DNA of 64,000 nucleotides, taken from a bacterium. GTDB lineage: Bacteria; Myxococcota_A; Bradymonadia; UBA7976; UBA1532. Numbering within the stretch: position 1 is the first letter of the stretch; every line of letters begins with the position of its first letter. Under the pieces are notes generated by a model. It made no database searches, had not been told where the DNA came from, and worked only from the letters and a program-made list of their open reading frames with translations. Below are positions 44,248 to 54,620 of this stretch, one piece after another. The stretch lies in contig JAUHXC010000010.1 of the NCBI GenBank assembly GCA_030427205.1, positions 212,035-276,034 on the forward strand, given 5' to 3'. The translations under genes were made by a program, and so were the position numbers.

Positions 44248-45126
44248 ATGCGCAAAGTCTGGATTCGATACCTCTCCGCGCCGTGCCTGTTCGCGGCGCT
44301 CGCCGGCTGCGACGCCGAGCCGCTGACCCCGCTCGACGCGGCGCCCGATGCCACGCCCGACGCCCTGATCGACGTCGCGCCGCCGCTCGACATGGCGCCC
44401 GATCCGTCGCCGGACATGGCGCCGGCGCTCGACATGAGCCCGCTCGACGCGGCGCCGGACGGCGCGCCCGACGCGGTCGAGCCCGATCTGGGGCCGCTCG
44501 ACGATCTGGGCCCACCCGACGACTCGGGGCCGGATGATCTGGGCCCGGGCGACGGTGGGGCCGACGCGCGGCACATGGTCGACCCGCTGCCCGACGGGGG
44601 CGTCGACCACGACTGGATCGAGGGGGTCGGCTGCGACGATCCCGAGTGGATGGCGGGCATGTGCGCGCCCGGCGAGGGGCGCCGCCAGGAGAACGCCGGC
44701 GCCGCGCACATCGCCGAAGAAGAGCCCATCGAGTACGCCGAGGTGCCGCCGGCCACTGGCCCGCACCGCAGCCGCTGGGGCAAGTGGGGCGAGTACAGCT
44801 ACCTGCCGCCGCAGCGCTATCTGCACAACCTCGAGCACGGCGGCATCGCGTTCCTCTACCACCCGTGCGTCGAAGACGAGGTGGTCGACGCGCTGCGCGA
44901 ACTGGCCCGCGCGCGCCCCGAAGACGACGGCGGCGCGTTCCGCTGGGTGCTCACCCCGTACCCCGATCTGCCGTCGGCGATCGCGGTGGTGGCCTGGGAG
45001 TGGGTCTATTCGGCCGAGTGCGTGCAGCCCGACGAGATCGGCGGGTTCATCGACCGCTACTACCGCATGGCGCCGGAGGATGTCCGGTCGGACGGCAGCT
45101 ACGAGCGGGGCTGGATCGGGCGCTGA
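44248..45126 (+). CDS. DUF3105-family lipoprotein with Asp/Ala/Pro linker
   Basis: 292 residues: signal peptide with lipobox LAGC near residue 21, an Asp/Ala/Pro-rich repeat linker (residues about 24-115), then a DUF3105 domain. The domain is recognised by PPATGPHRSRWGKWGEYS, then LHNLEHGGIAFLYHP and AVVAWEW. Function of DUF3105 proteins is unknown; a conserved pair of His residues (HNLEH) could bind metal. Two Cys (GVGCDD and YHPCVED) might form a disulfide. The start ATG 44248 is supported by the signal peptide, though no strong ribosome site is seen. Divergent from the binding protein gene. Confidence 0.8.
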   Translation: MRKVWIRYLSAPCLFAALAGCDAEPLTPLDAAPDATPDALIDVAPPLDMAPDPSPDMAPALDMSPLDAAPDGAPDAVEPDLGPLDDLGPPDDSGPDDLGPGDGGADARHMVDPLPDGGVDHDWIEGVGCDDPEWMAGMCAPGEGRRQENAGAAHIAEEEPIEYAEVPPATGPHRSRWGKWGEYSYLPPQRYLHNLEHGGIAFLYHPCVEDEVVDALRELARARPEDDGGAFRWVLTPYPDLPSAIAVVAWEWVYSAECVQPDEIGGFIDRYYRMAPEDVRSDGSYERGWIGR

Positions 45127-45149
45127 GCCCGCGTGGGGCAGGGGAGAGG

Positions 45150-45169
45150 GCGGCGCCGCGCGGCGCCGC
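45150..45169. terminator. 20 bp perfect palindrome between convergent genes
   Basis: GCGGCGCCGC followed directly by the same 10 bases, which are self-complementary, so the block folds back on itself. It sits between the DUF3105 lipoprotein and barrel genes, which converge. No T-tract. Terminator by position and strength only. Confidence 0.45.
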
Positions 45170-45174
45170 GGGCC

Positions 45175-45810
45175 TCACTGCAGGTAGAGACCGAAGCCGG
45201 CGCCGACGACCAGGCCCGAGGTGTCGCGGGTGCCGGCCTCGTCACCGTCGAGCTCGGTGGTGGTGCTCATGATCTGGTAGTCGACCGCCAGCTTCATCCA
45301 GCCGCCGGTGCGGCTGCCGATGGCGAGCATGAGGCCCACGCCGGGGCGGATGTCGTAGCCGCTGACCTCGGTGTCCTCACCCGGGGTCTCCGAGAGGTAG
45401 CGGAACGAGGCGCCGATGTAGGGGAACATCGCGTTGCCCTTGAGCCACGGGAAGTAGTAGGCGCCGTAGGCCCCGATGCCGAAGCCCGACGACTCGACGG
45501 CGTCGCCCTCCTCGGGCTCGACGCTCGAGCTGTGGTAGTCGAGCAGCACGCCGATCTCGAGGCTGTCCATCACGAAGTAGCCGATGCTGGGCGCGATGCC
45601 GATGGTGGTCGAGCTCGACTCGGCCTCGACGTCCATGCCCGCGACCTCGAGCTTGTCGGTGATGGTCAGCGAGCTGATGTTCAGCCCCCCGCCGAAGGTG
45701 AAGGTGCCGGCGTTCGTCATCTCCGGCTTCTGCAGCTTGAAGCTCCAGGCGGTGGCGGGCAGGGCGAGGGCAGCGAGGGCCACGGCGGCGGCGATCAGCT
45801 TGTGCGACAT
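45175..45810 (-). CDS. Small outer-membrane beta-barrel protein
   Basis: 211 residues with a signal peptide (cleavage near ATAWSF) and about eight amphipathic strands rich in Gly, Tyr and Ser, closing with the aromatic strand VVGAGFGLYLQ. The pattern resembles an OmpW/OmpA-like eight-strand barrel; no specific family assigned. A good ribosome site (AGGAGA) precedes the ATG. It is convergent with the DUF3105 gene and divergent from the next lipoprotein gene. Confidence 0.75.
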   Translation of the reverse strand: MSHKLIAAAVALAALALPATAWSFKLQKPEMTNAGTFTFGGGLNISSLTITDKLEVAGMDVEAESSSTTIGIAPSIGYFVMDSLEIGVLLDYHSSSVEPEEGDAVESSGFGIGAYGAYYFPWLKGNAMFPYIGASFRYLSETPGEDTEVSGYDIRPGVGLMLAIGSRTGGWMKLAVDYQIMSTTTELDGDEAGTRDTSGLVVGAGFGLYLQ

Positions 45811-45954
45811 GACTCGAATTCTCCTGTCTGGGTTGCCAGCCGCCCGGTCGACTCGCCGAACGGCGCGCCAGAAAGATGGTCCACCGCGCGCGACAAATCA
45901 ATGTTCGCCGACGGAAAAGCGCCCGGATCCGTACCCGGGGGCGGTCGGGCCCGA

Positions 45955-45984
45955 TTGACAGCGCCTCGAGCCCCTTCGCATGCT
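45955..45984 (+). promoter_or_regulatory. Possible promoter directly before a start codon
   Basis: TTGACA at 45955-45960, an 18 bp spacer, then CATGCT at 45979-45984. Transcription would start at about 45991, the ATG itself, so the messenger might be leaderless. The -35 is perfect, the -10 is poor. Confidence 0.25.
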
Positions 45985-45990
45985 CGGCTC

Positions 45991-46641
45991 ATGCATCGGA
46001 TCATCCGCCCGCTCTTCATGTTCTTGATCGCCGGGTGCGCGACCGCCTGCGCGCCGGTCGAGCCCGCCGAGCCGGCGCCGACGGTCGCCGCCGAGTCCGC
46101 GCCCGTGCGGCTGGTCCGCGATCCGGGCCCGCCGCCGCTCGAAGCGCCGCCGCGGCATACCGTCTGGCGCGCGGGACCCGATGGCTGGACGGCGGACGGG
46201 CGCGCGCTGGCGATCAGCGCCGACGGCCGGGCCCGCATCGATCTGGAGCATCGGCTGCGCCTCGACGGGCGTATCGTCGCCGAGCACGCGCTGCCGCCGC
46301 TGGCGGTGCTGCCCGAGGGCGGCGTGGTCTTCACCGCGCAGGTCCGGCCCCCCGAGCGTGATCTGTGGCGGGTCTCGCCGGGGGCTGACCCGATCCGGCT
46401 GACCGCGGACGGCACCTCCGACCGCCCGATCGCGACGCCGGACGGCGGGCTGCTGCACATCGCGTCGGTCGCCGGGCGGGCCCGCTGGATGCTCGACGGC
46501 GCGCCGCTCGCCGGCGCCGAGGCGCTGCCGCCGCCGGCCTATGCCGACCGGCACCGCTGGGTCGACGGGGTCTTGATCTACGACGCCGGCGAGGGCGAGT
46601 GGTGGCTCGATCCGGCCCGCGGCCGCGGGGGTCGGCGATGA
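45991..46641 (+). CDS. Small lipoprotein with beta-propeller-like repeats
   Basis: 216 residues. The lipobox IAGC (residue 15) or ATAC (residue 20) follows a short signal. The mature part repeats short beta motifs (WTADGRALAISADGRARI, VFTAQVRPPERDLWRV, DRPIATPDGGLLHIA), resembling TolB-like propeller blades, though only half a propeller is present. No enzymatic motif. The stop overlaps the ATG of the M23 peptidase gene (ATGA, 46638-46641), so they are coupled and may act together on the cell wall. Confidence 0.6.
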   Translation: MHRIIRPLFMFLIAGCATACAPVEPAEPAPTVAAESAPVRLVRDPGPPPLEAPPRHTVWRAGPDGWTADGRALAISADGRARIDLEHRLRLDGRIVAEHALPPLAVLPEGGVVFTAQVRPPERDLWRVSPGADPIRLTADGTSDRPIATPDGGLLHIASVAGRARWMLDGAPLAGAEALPPPAYADRHRWVDGVLIYDAGEGEWWLDPARGRGGRR

Positions 46642-48653
46642 TGCGCCGGATTCTGCTGGCGCTGCTGGCGCTGCCGGCGCTGTCGACGCTTTCGACGCCG
46701 CCCGCGGCCGCCGAGGAGTTCCGCCAGCCGGTCATCGGGGACGTGGTCGTCACCGCCTACAAAGACGCCGGTGGCCGGCGGGACTATCAGTGCAACGGCC
46801 ACACCTATACCAACCACCGGGGCACCGATCTGGGCATCATCGGCCGCTTCGCCGCCCAGGACGCCGGGCGGGACGTGGTCGCCGCCGCGGCGGGGGTCGT
46901 CGTGCGCCGCCACGACGGCGAGTTCGACCGCTGCGAGAGCGGCGACTGCGCCGGCGGCGGCGGATTCGGCAATCACGTCGCCCTCGAGCACGCCGACGGC
47001 ATGGTGACCTGGTATGCGCACCTGCGGCGCGACTCGGTGCGGGTTCAGATCGGCGACCGGGTGGCGTGCGGCCAGGTCATCGGTCAAGTGGGCTCGAGCG
47101 GCTTCAGCACCGGGCCCCACCTGCACTTCGAGGTGCGCCCGGGCGGGGTGGCCGCTGCCGCCGACGATCCATACGCCGGGCCGTGTGGCGGTCCGGTGAG
47201 CTATTGGGTCGAGCAGGGCGGCTACCGCGGGCTGCCGGGCGATGTATGCGCCGACGGTCCCGAGCCCGAGCCCGAGCCCGAGCCGGAGCCGCCTGCGGGG
47301 CCCGATATGCACCTGTCGATCGGGCTCGAGCTGCCGCCGCGGGCCTGCGACTTCGAAGACTGCGCCGACGCCATCCGCGACGGCAGCAGCGGCGGCGTGC
47401 CCGACGCCTGGGTCGGCGAGACGCTGCGCTGGGTGGTGGTGGTGCACAACCGCGGCGCGGGCGGGACCGCCGACGAGTCGCCGGACGACGCCGCGGTGGA
47501 GCTGGCCTATGCCGTGCCGCCGGGCTTCGCGGTCGCCGACTATGTCATCGAGACCGACCACCCGGCCTACGATCGGACGACGTGGGTGCGCAACGACGCG
47601 ATGGACAACCCGGCCAACCCGCCCGCCGACGCGCCGCCCGCCGCGGGCATCCTGCGGCTCAACCGCTACAGCGCCGGCGAGGCCAAGCGGGTCGTCTTCA
47701 CGCTGCGCGCGGTCGAGCGGGCGGTGGACGGGGTCGAGCTGCGGGCCTGGGTTCGGCACCTGCGCGATCACTATGGCGAGAAGACCGGCTGGGACGATCC
47801 GGTCGAGACCAACCGCGGCCAGACCTTCAACGGCGGCGACCTGCGGGTGGGGCAGCGGGTCGGGCTGTTCGATCCGCGGCGGTTTCTCTTCGACTCGGCG
47901 GACGCGGGCGCCATCGAGGGCTGGCGCCGCTGCGGCGACGACGTGGGCCGGCTGCAGCTGAATACGAGCGCGCAGGCGCTGGCCGTCGAGGTGACCGGCG
48001 ATCGCCCGTGCATCGAGAGCCCGCCGATCGCGGTCGATGTCGCCGAACTGCGCGGGCTGCGGCTGCGGGTCCGCCAGCATCAGGGGCCGCGCACGGGCGT
48101 CATCGGCTGGCAGACGGCGGCCGAGCCCAGCTTCGATCGGTCGCGGCAGGTGATCTTCGAGACGGCGGGCGGCGGGGCCTTCGAGGCGCTGCATCTGGCG
48201 CCCGAATGGGCCGGCACGGTGACCCGGCTGCGGCTGTGGCCGGTCTTGAGCAACGGCGCGGGCGATCCGTGGTTCGACGTGGCCGAGGTGCGGCTGGTGG
48301 CCGAGGCGCCCGGCGAAGATCCGCCGGAGCCGGAGCCAGAGCCGGAGCCGGAGCCGGAGCCGGAGCCCGAGCCAGAGGCAGAGCCCCAGCCCGAGCCCCC
48401 GCCAGAGCCCGAGCCCCCGCCAGAGCCCGAGCCCCCGCCAGAGCCCGAGCCCGAGCCGACGCCTCAGCCAGAGCCCGAGCCGGCGGGAGACGGCGCCGAC
48501 GGCGGCCTGCCCGGCGGGGAGGCCGCCGGGGACAGCAGCAGCGGCGGCTGCCGGGCGGCGCCACCATCCGGGGCGACGCCGCTCTGGCCGGGGGTCGGCC
48601 TCCTGCTGCTCGGGCTGCGCCGCGCCGTCAATCGGGCGGCAGGGGCAGGATGA
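46638..48653 (+). CDS. M23-family metallopeptidase with C-terminal MYXO-CTERM-like anchor
   Basis: 671 residues: signal peptide, then a lysostaphin-type (M23) peptidase domain (residues about 30-175) with the zinc motifs NHRGTDLGI (His and Asp) and GPHLHFEV (His pair). It cleaves peptidoglycan cross-links or peptides. A beta-rich region follows (residues about 210-550), then Pro-Glu repeats (about 555-620), and a C-terminus with a Gly-Gly-Cys, a hydrophobic span (LWPGVGLLLLGL) and a terminal Arg pair, as in the MYXO-CTERM sorting signal. It should be attached to the cell surface. Its last 26 bp overlap the convergent HTTM gene. Confidence 0.8.
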   Translation: MMRRILLALLALPALSTLSTPPAAAEEFRQPVIGDVVVTAYKDAGGRRDYQCNGHTYTNHRGTDLGIIGRFAAQDAGRDVVAAAAGVVVRRHDGEFDRCESGDCAGGGGFGNHVALEHADGMVTWYAHLRRDSVRVQIGDRVACGQVIGQVGSSGFSTGPHLHFEVRPGGVAAAADDPYAGPCGGPVSYWVEQGGYRGLPGDVCADGPEPEPEPEPEPPAGPDMHLSIGLELPPRACDFEDCADAIRDGSSGGVPDAWVGETLRWVVVVHNRGAGGTADESPDDAAVELAYAVPPGFAVADYVIETDHPAYDRTTWVRNDAMDNPANPPADAPPAAGILRLNRYSAGEAKRVVFTLRAVERAVDGVELRAWVRHLRDHYGEKTGWDDPVETNRGQTFNGGDLRVGQRVGLFDPRRFLFDSADAGAIEGWRRCGDDVGRLQLNTSAQALAVEVTGDRPCIESPPIAVDVAELRGLRLRVRQHQGPRTGVIGWQTAAEPSFDRSRQVIFETAGGGAFEALHLAPEWAGTVTRLRLWPVLSNGAGDPWFDVAEVRLVAEAPGEDPPEPEPEPEPEPEPEPEPEAEPQPEPPPEPEPPPEPEPPPEPEPEPTPQPEPEPAGDGADGGLPGGEAAGDSSSGGCRAAPPSGATPLWPGVGLLLLGLRRAVNRAAGAG

Positions 48654-49905
48654 ACGGCTGCGGCCGCCACGACTCGGGCCGCGACGCCAGGTCGAAGGCG
48701 GGGTCGATCAGCGGCGCGGCGCGGCGCCCGTTGAAGGCCACCCGGGTCACCGCGCGCACCTCGACCCGGCGGTGCCCGCGCGCCCGATAGCGCTCGGCGA
48801 GGTGCAGCGCGTAGGCGTGGATCAGATCGGGCCGGGTGACCATCATGCGCGCCTGCAGCGGGGTCAGGTCGTCGGCCCGGCGCAGCACGTAGCGGCCCGG
48901 CGGGTCGTGGGCGGTGATGTGGAACTCCGCCTGTCCGGCCTTGTTGATCAGCATCACCCGCCAGGCGAAGCGGAGGCCCTCTTCGGTCCAATTCACCGGG
49001 CCGGGGTACAGCGCGCAGCGCAGCGGCGCCGCCACCTGCACCGTCAGCCACAGCGCCGCCGCCAACAGCGCCGGCCGGCCGACGGATCCCGGCGTCGTGG
49101 CGGGCGGCGCGGCGTGGCGCCGTCGCGGCCAGTCGGGCGCGAAGAAGAGGGTGCAGCCGGCGATCATCAGCGGTGAGAAGATGCCGATGGGGAAGAGCGC
49201 CCAGACCGCCACGTGGAAGGCCACCGCGATGGCGAACGCGATGCGCCGGCTGCGACGCCACGTCAGCCAGAAGGGGATCGTCAGGTCGAAGGCCGCGGCG
49301 GCCCAGGCGAAGGCGAACGCGGCCGCTGGCGTCGCCAGCAGCCCGCCGACCAGCGGCCAGTCGGCGGCCGTGCGCAGCCACGTCGTCAGCGGCTCGGCCC
49401 GCAGCAGCCAGTCGGCGTCGAGCTTGGCCAGCCCGGCGAAGACCCAGACCAGCCCGAGCTGCACCCGCAGCAGCACATATGCGCCCAGCGGCACCCGCCG
49501 GCCCGTCGGCAAGACCGCCAGCAGCGCGGCGATCAGGCTGACGAGATAGTAGTGGTTGAGGTAGTTCGCCCGGTCGATCAGCTCGACCCAGGTGAAGCAC
49601 AGGCAGAAGACGGCCGCGGCGCGACGCGGCCAGCGGTCGGCGGCGAGGGCCAGCGCGGCGAGCACCATCACCGCGAAGAGGGCGTGGGTACCCGCGCCGG
49701 GCAGCGGCGTGATCCACTCGAGGCCCGGCCAGGGAAAGCGCACCGCCGGGTCGACGAGCTGGCTGTCGATCCAGCCGTTGGCCCAGTAGCGCACGCCGGC
49801 GATGGCCATGAGCCCGCCGAAGAGCCCGCGGAAGACCCGCAGGCCGGCGCCGTCGACGGTCCGCCCGAGCGCCACGCGCAGCGGACCGGCAGCGTCGTCG
49901 GCCAT
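48628..49905 (-). CDS. HTTM-domain membrane protein
   Basis: 425 residues with about six to eight membrane spans. It resembles the HTTM/vitamin-K gamma-carboxylase-like family: FRGLFGGLMAIAGVRYWANG, CFTWVELIDRANYLNHYYLV and LGLVWVFAGLAKLDADWLL. The C-terminal ~100 residues are a soluble domain. Eukaryotic relatives carboxylate glutamates; in bacteria the function is unknown, and here it ends an operon with imelysins and a di-haem oxidoreductase. The ATG at 49905 is 5 bp from the stop of the preceding imelysin gene. Its stop overlaps the M23 gene by 26 bp, tail to tail. Confidence 0.75.
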   Translation of the reverse strand: MADDAAGPLRVALGRTVDGAGLRVFRGLFGGLMAIAGVRYWANGWIDSQLVDPAVRFPWPGLEWITPLPGAGTHALFAVMVLAALALAADRWPRRAAAVFCLCFTWVELIDRANYLNHYYLVSLIAALLAVLPTGRRVPLGAYVLLRVQLGLVWVFAGLAKLDADWLLRAEPLTTWLRTAADWPLVGGLLATPAAAFAFAWAAAAFDLTIPFWLTWRRSRRIAFAIAVAFHVAVWALFPIGIFSPLMIAGCTLFFAPDWPRRRHAAPPATTPGSVGRPALLAAALWLTVQVAAPLRCALYPGPVNWTEEGLRFAWRVMLINKAGQAEFHITAHDPPGRYVLRRADDLTPLQARMMVTRPDLIHAYALHLAERYRARGHRRVEVRAVTRVAFNGRRAAPLIDPAFDLASRPESWRPQPFILPLPPD

Positions 49906-49910
49906 CGTGC

Positions 49911-51013
49911 TCAGTCGCCGTCGCCGCTGCCGAAGGCCAGCTCGACGCCCAGCAACCCATAGATGTCGGCCTGAAGGAGCGTCTGCAGGCGCCCGAGGGC
50001 CGCGATGGCCTGTTCGACCGCCGCGCGGTGCTCGACCACCGCCACCGCAAGCGGGGCCGGGATGGCGTCGATGGCGGCGCGGGCCTCGGCGTAGGCCGCG
50101 CGGAAGGCGGCGTCGACGTCGTCCGGGTCGCCGCCCTCCGCCGCGTCGCTCCGCCGCTCGCTGATCGCCGGCAGCCCGGCCAGCCCGGGTCGGCCGTCGA
50201 CGCCTTCGTAGAGGGGCCACAGGCTGTCGAGCACCACCCGGATGTCGTCGAGGGCCCGGCCGCTGAACGGCGAGCTGACCCGCTCGGGCTGCGGCACGCC
50301 GCCGGCCCGGTTGCCCAGGGGTCGGCCGAGCTTGTCGTCCCGCAGCACCAGGACCTGATCGCCCATGCGGTTGAGCAGCGCGGCGAAGACAGCGGCCGTG
50401 TCGGCGTAGGGGTCGCCCTCGGGCGCGGTCAGCGCGGCGGCGAAGCCGTCGGCCCAGGCGTCGTACAGCGCCTCGGCCTGCCGCGCGGTATCGGCGGTGG
50501 CGGCGACGAGGTACTGGCAGCGGGCGCCGACCCAGGGCGCCTCGGCGGCCCACAGCAGGTACTCGATCGCCGGCAGCCCGCGTTGGGCGGCGCTCGTATC
50601 GTCGATCGTCTCGGCGGTGGGCGGATCGGCCAGCCGCTCTTCGATCCGCTCGACGCGCAGCGGGCGGAAGTCGATGTGCGGGCCCAGCCGCGCGGGGTAG
50701 GCGTCGTAGGGACCGAAGGCGAAGACCTGAAGCCCCTGCCAGCGGTCGCGGGCGATACGCCAGTCGTCGCGCACGCCGTCGAAGGCGCCGTCGCTCGGAT
50801 CGGCGCAGGCCGCCTCGGCCGATCCGGCCAGGGTCGCTGCGGCGTCGGCGAACGCCCGATGGCCCGGCACCGCGATGGCATCGACCCAGGTGGCGACCAC
50901 CGCGCCCTTCGAAACGGCGACCGCGTCGTCCTTCGCCGGCTCGCAGGCGTTGGACAGCGCGCCCGCCAGGCCGGCGAGGGCCAGCGCGGCGAGCGGGCGT
51001 GAGAGCGTCCGGC

Positions 51014-51017
<4 letters not shown>
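49911..51017 (-). CDS. Imelysin-family lipoprotein (degenerate GxHxxE)
   Basis: 368 residues with a lipobox NAC near residue 24. It is alpha-helical, of the imelysin (M75/IrpA-like) family, in which a GxHxxE motif is normal. Here the motif reads GLPAIEYLLWA, with Pro for His, the form common in the second copy of paired imelysins. Family members are envelope proteins that take part in iron or other metal uptake; proteolysis is not proven for them. Its start overlaps the stop of the di-haem gene by 4 bp. Confidence 0.8.
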
Positions 51018-52441
<1,424 letters not shown>

Positions 52442-52452
52442 GGATCCTCCAG

Positions 52453-53610
52453 CTACTCGACCAGCGGGATGCTCAACTCGAAGAAACGGAACGCCGCCTC
52501 CAGCTCGCCTTCGAGGGCGCGCAGCGACTCGATCAAGGCCTGCACCCGGGCGTTGCCCTCGGTATTGCCGGCCGCGATCTCGCGGTCGAAGGGCGGCTGC
52601 AGCGCCTCGGCGAGCGCGAGGCTCTCGTCGACGCGCGCGTCGATCCGCCCCGCCAGATCGGCGTCACGGGCCTCGACGACCGCCTTGATGCCGGTGCCCT
52701 GCACCGACCCGTAGCGGCCGCGCCAGACGTTCTGGATGCCGCGCACGTCCTGCACCATGTCCCGGTGGGTATTGTCCGAGAAGCACGAGTGCTCGTCCTC
52801 CTGGTCGCCCGAGTCGAGGGCCGTCTGCAGCCGCTCACCGCCGGTCTCGAACCCGGCGAGCACGATCATGCCGGTCAGCACCTTGCGCAGCCCGTCTTCG
52901 GTGGTGCCGGTCAGAAAGGCGCCGCGATAGACCCCGTCGGCGGGATCCCATTCGGCGGTCAGCCCGGCGAGGTGCTCGACGAGCAGGTCCGAGACGATGG
53001 CCAGGTATGCCCGGCGGCGGTCGGCGTTGGGCGCCTCGCCGTCGACGAAGTCGGTGTGCGGCCGGTCGCCGGGGCCGTCGGTCGACAGGTCCTGGCCCCA
53101 CAGCAGGAACTCGATCGCGTGGAAGCCGGTGGCGATGTTCTCTTCGCCGCCCTGCTCGTTGAGGCTCATCAGCCCGTCAGCCGACAGGGTCACCGAAGGG
53201 TCGTTGACGATGCCTGCCATCGGGTCATCGGCCACCGCGTCGATATAGGCCTCGTCGAGCGGCCAGGCGTTGATCAGGCCTTCGGGGCCGTCGTCTTCGT
53301 CGTCGATGGGGCCGCCGTAAAAGCGGAAGACCTCGGTCTGCAGGTACGGCTCGCGGGCGGCGAGCCAGGCGTCGCGGGCCGCGTCGAGGCCGGTGGCGTC
53401 GGGCGCGGCGAGGAAGGCGTCGATGGCGGTGTCGAGCTCCATCGCCGCCGAGAGGCTGTCGGCGTAGTTGGCGTGCACGAGGTCGGCATAGGTCGAAAGC
53501 GCGGCGCCGGCCTCTTCGGGGATGATCGGCTCGTCGTCGGTCTCGCAGCCCGCCGCCATGGTCAGCAGCGAGACGGACAGGGCGATGCGCAGCGCGCGGC
53601 TCGAGGGCAT
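52453..53610 (-). CDS. Imelysin-family lipoprotein (intact GxHxxE)
   Basis: 385 residues: lipobox AAGC near residue 22, then the imelysin domain. The GxHxxE motif is intact in GFHAIEFLLWGQ. Other family features are YGGPIDDEDDGPEGLINAWP and GMIVLAGFETGGERL. It is first in the operon, with the di-haem gene 11 bp after its stop. The family is linked to iron acquisition, and the dyad upstream (53707-53735) might control the operon. Ribosome site GGAGAG precedes the ATG at 53610. Confidence 0.9.
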   Translation of the reverse strand: MPSSRALRIALSVSLLTMAAGCETDDEPIIPEEAGAALSTYADLVHANYADSLSAAMELDTAIDAFLAAPDATGLDAARDAWLAAREPYLQTEVFRFYGGPIDDEDDGPEGLINAWPLDEAYIDAVADDPMAGIVNDPSVTLSADGLMSLNEQGGEENIATGFHAIEFLLWGQDLSTDGPGDRPHTDFVDGEAPNADRRRAYLAIVSDLLVEHLAGLTAEWDPADGVYRGAFLTGTTEDGLRKVLTGMIVLAGFETGGERLQTALDSGDQEDEHSCFSDNTHRDMVQDVRGIQNVWRGRYGSVQGTGIKAVVEARDADLAGRIDARVDESLALAEALQPPFDREIAAGNTEGNARVQALIESLRALEGELEAAFRFFELSIPLVE

Positions 53611-53706
53611 GGAGTCTCTCCCGGACGATATGAATGGGCGCTCGACCGCCGGCCGAGCGTCGCGGGCGTCGAGCGAGCGCCGTCCGCGGCGCCTATTCTA
53701 CGCAGA

Positions 53707-53735
53707 TGAATTCCATATTCAATGAAATCGAATAT
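53707..53735. promoter_or_regulatory. AT-rich dyad upstream of the imelysin operon (candidate operator)
   Basis: ATATTC (53715-53720) and GAATAT (53730-53735) form a perfect 6 bp inverted repeat with a 9 bp spacer. Overlapping it, TGAAT (53707-53711) pairs with ATTCA (53717-53721). The segment around it is far less GC-rich than the rest of the window. It lies about 100 bp from both divergent starts. A Fur-like iron regulator is a reasonable guess but the fit to a Fur box is imperfect. Confidence 0.4.
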
Positions 53736-53821
53736 CGACCCCGATCCTGGTCTCGATTCCATCCAGCCGAAGGCGTCTTCCGTGCCCAGCGGCCGGCGCG
53801 GGATGGGGTATGCTCGGCGGC

Positions 53822-54613
53822 ATGAGCCCACCACCGATCCGGTCGTGTCTGATGGCGTTGCTCGTGCTGCTCGGCGGGCTGTGCGCGGCGTGCGACGACG
53901 AGCTGCAGCAGGCGTGTGAGCCGGGCCGCGCCGGGCTGTGCGAGGCGGGGCAGACCTGCGCCATCGATCAGGCGGGCACGCCGGTCTGCATCGCGCCGGG
54001 CGCCGCCGAAGAGGGCGCCCTGTGCCGGCTCGCCGCTGATCCCGCCGACCTCGAGCCGGCGGTGCACTGCGCCGAGGATCTCGGCTGCGTCCGGGTCTCG
54101 GGGGTCTCGCGCTGCATGCGCTTCTGCGCCGCCGATCGCCCGTGCAGCAGCGGAGAGCCGGCGCCGATCATGGTCGGCGACGGTCAGCGGCGGCTGCGGC
54201 AGGCGGCGCGCTGCGTCGGCGTGCTGCCCGATCGGCCCGAGATCGGCCTCTGCGTCCTGCCGTGCCGCACCGATCGCGTCGCCGGCTGCATTCAGCCGGG
54301 GGTCTGCGCGGCGTTCCCCGAAGACTGCCCCGAAGGCGCGGTGTGCGGCGTCGACCCCCAGGCGCCGATCCCGGTCTGCGTCCCGGCGGGCGCCGGCGCC
54401 ATCGGCGATCTCTGCGACGGCGAGCGGGGGTGTCAGGCGGGTTTGTTGTGCGCCCGCATCGACGGCGACTCCCGCTGCCAGCTCGCCACCAACCTGAGCG
54501 ATACGTGCCCCGACGGCTATCGCAAGGTGCCGCTCGCCGGGGTCGACGACCCGCTGGTGAGCACCGGCGAGGCCCTCGAAGCGGTCTGCGTCGAGCGGGT
54601 GCCCGGGGGCTGA
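53822..54613 (+). CDS. Cys-rich lipoprotein of unknown function
   Basis: 263 residues. The lipobox LCAAC near residue 24 follows a hydrophobic signal. The mature part contains more than 20 Cys in repeated patterns (C-x(4)-G-x-x-G-x-C and similar; DLGCVRVSGVSRC, CIQPGVCAAFPEDC, CDGERGCQAGLLC), similar to many Myxococcota surface proteins of unknown role. The ATG at 53822 was chosen because the signal peptide fits; an in-frame ATG lies at 53810. Convergent with the anti-sigma gene, 7 bp apart. Confidence 0.65.
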   Translation: MSPPPIRSCLMALLVLLGGLCAACDDELQQACEPGRAGLCEAGQTCAIDQAGTPVCIAPGAAEEGALCRLAADPADLEPAVHCAEDLGCVRVSGVSRCMRFCAADRPCSSGEPAPIMVGDGQRRLRQAARCVGVLPDRPEIGLCVLPCRTDRVAGCIQPGVCAAFPEDCPEGAVCGVDPQAPIPVCVPAGAGAIGDLCDGERGCQAGLLCARIDGDSRCQLATNLSDTCPDGYRKVPLAGVDDPLVSTGEALEAVCVERVPGG

Positions 54614-54620
54614 CGCCGGC

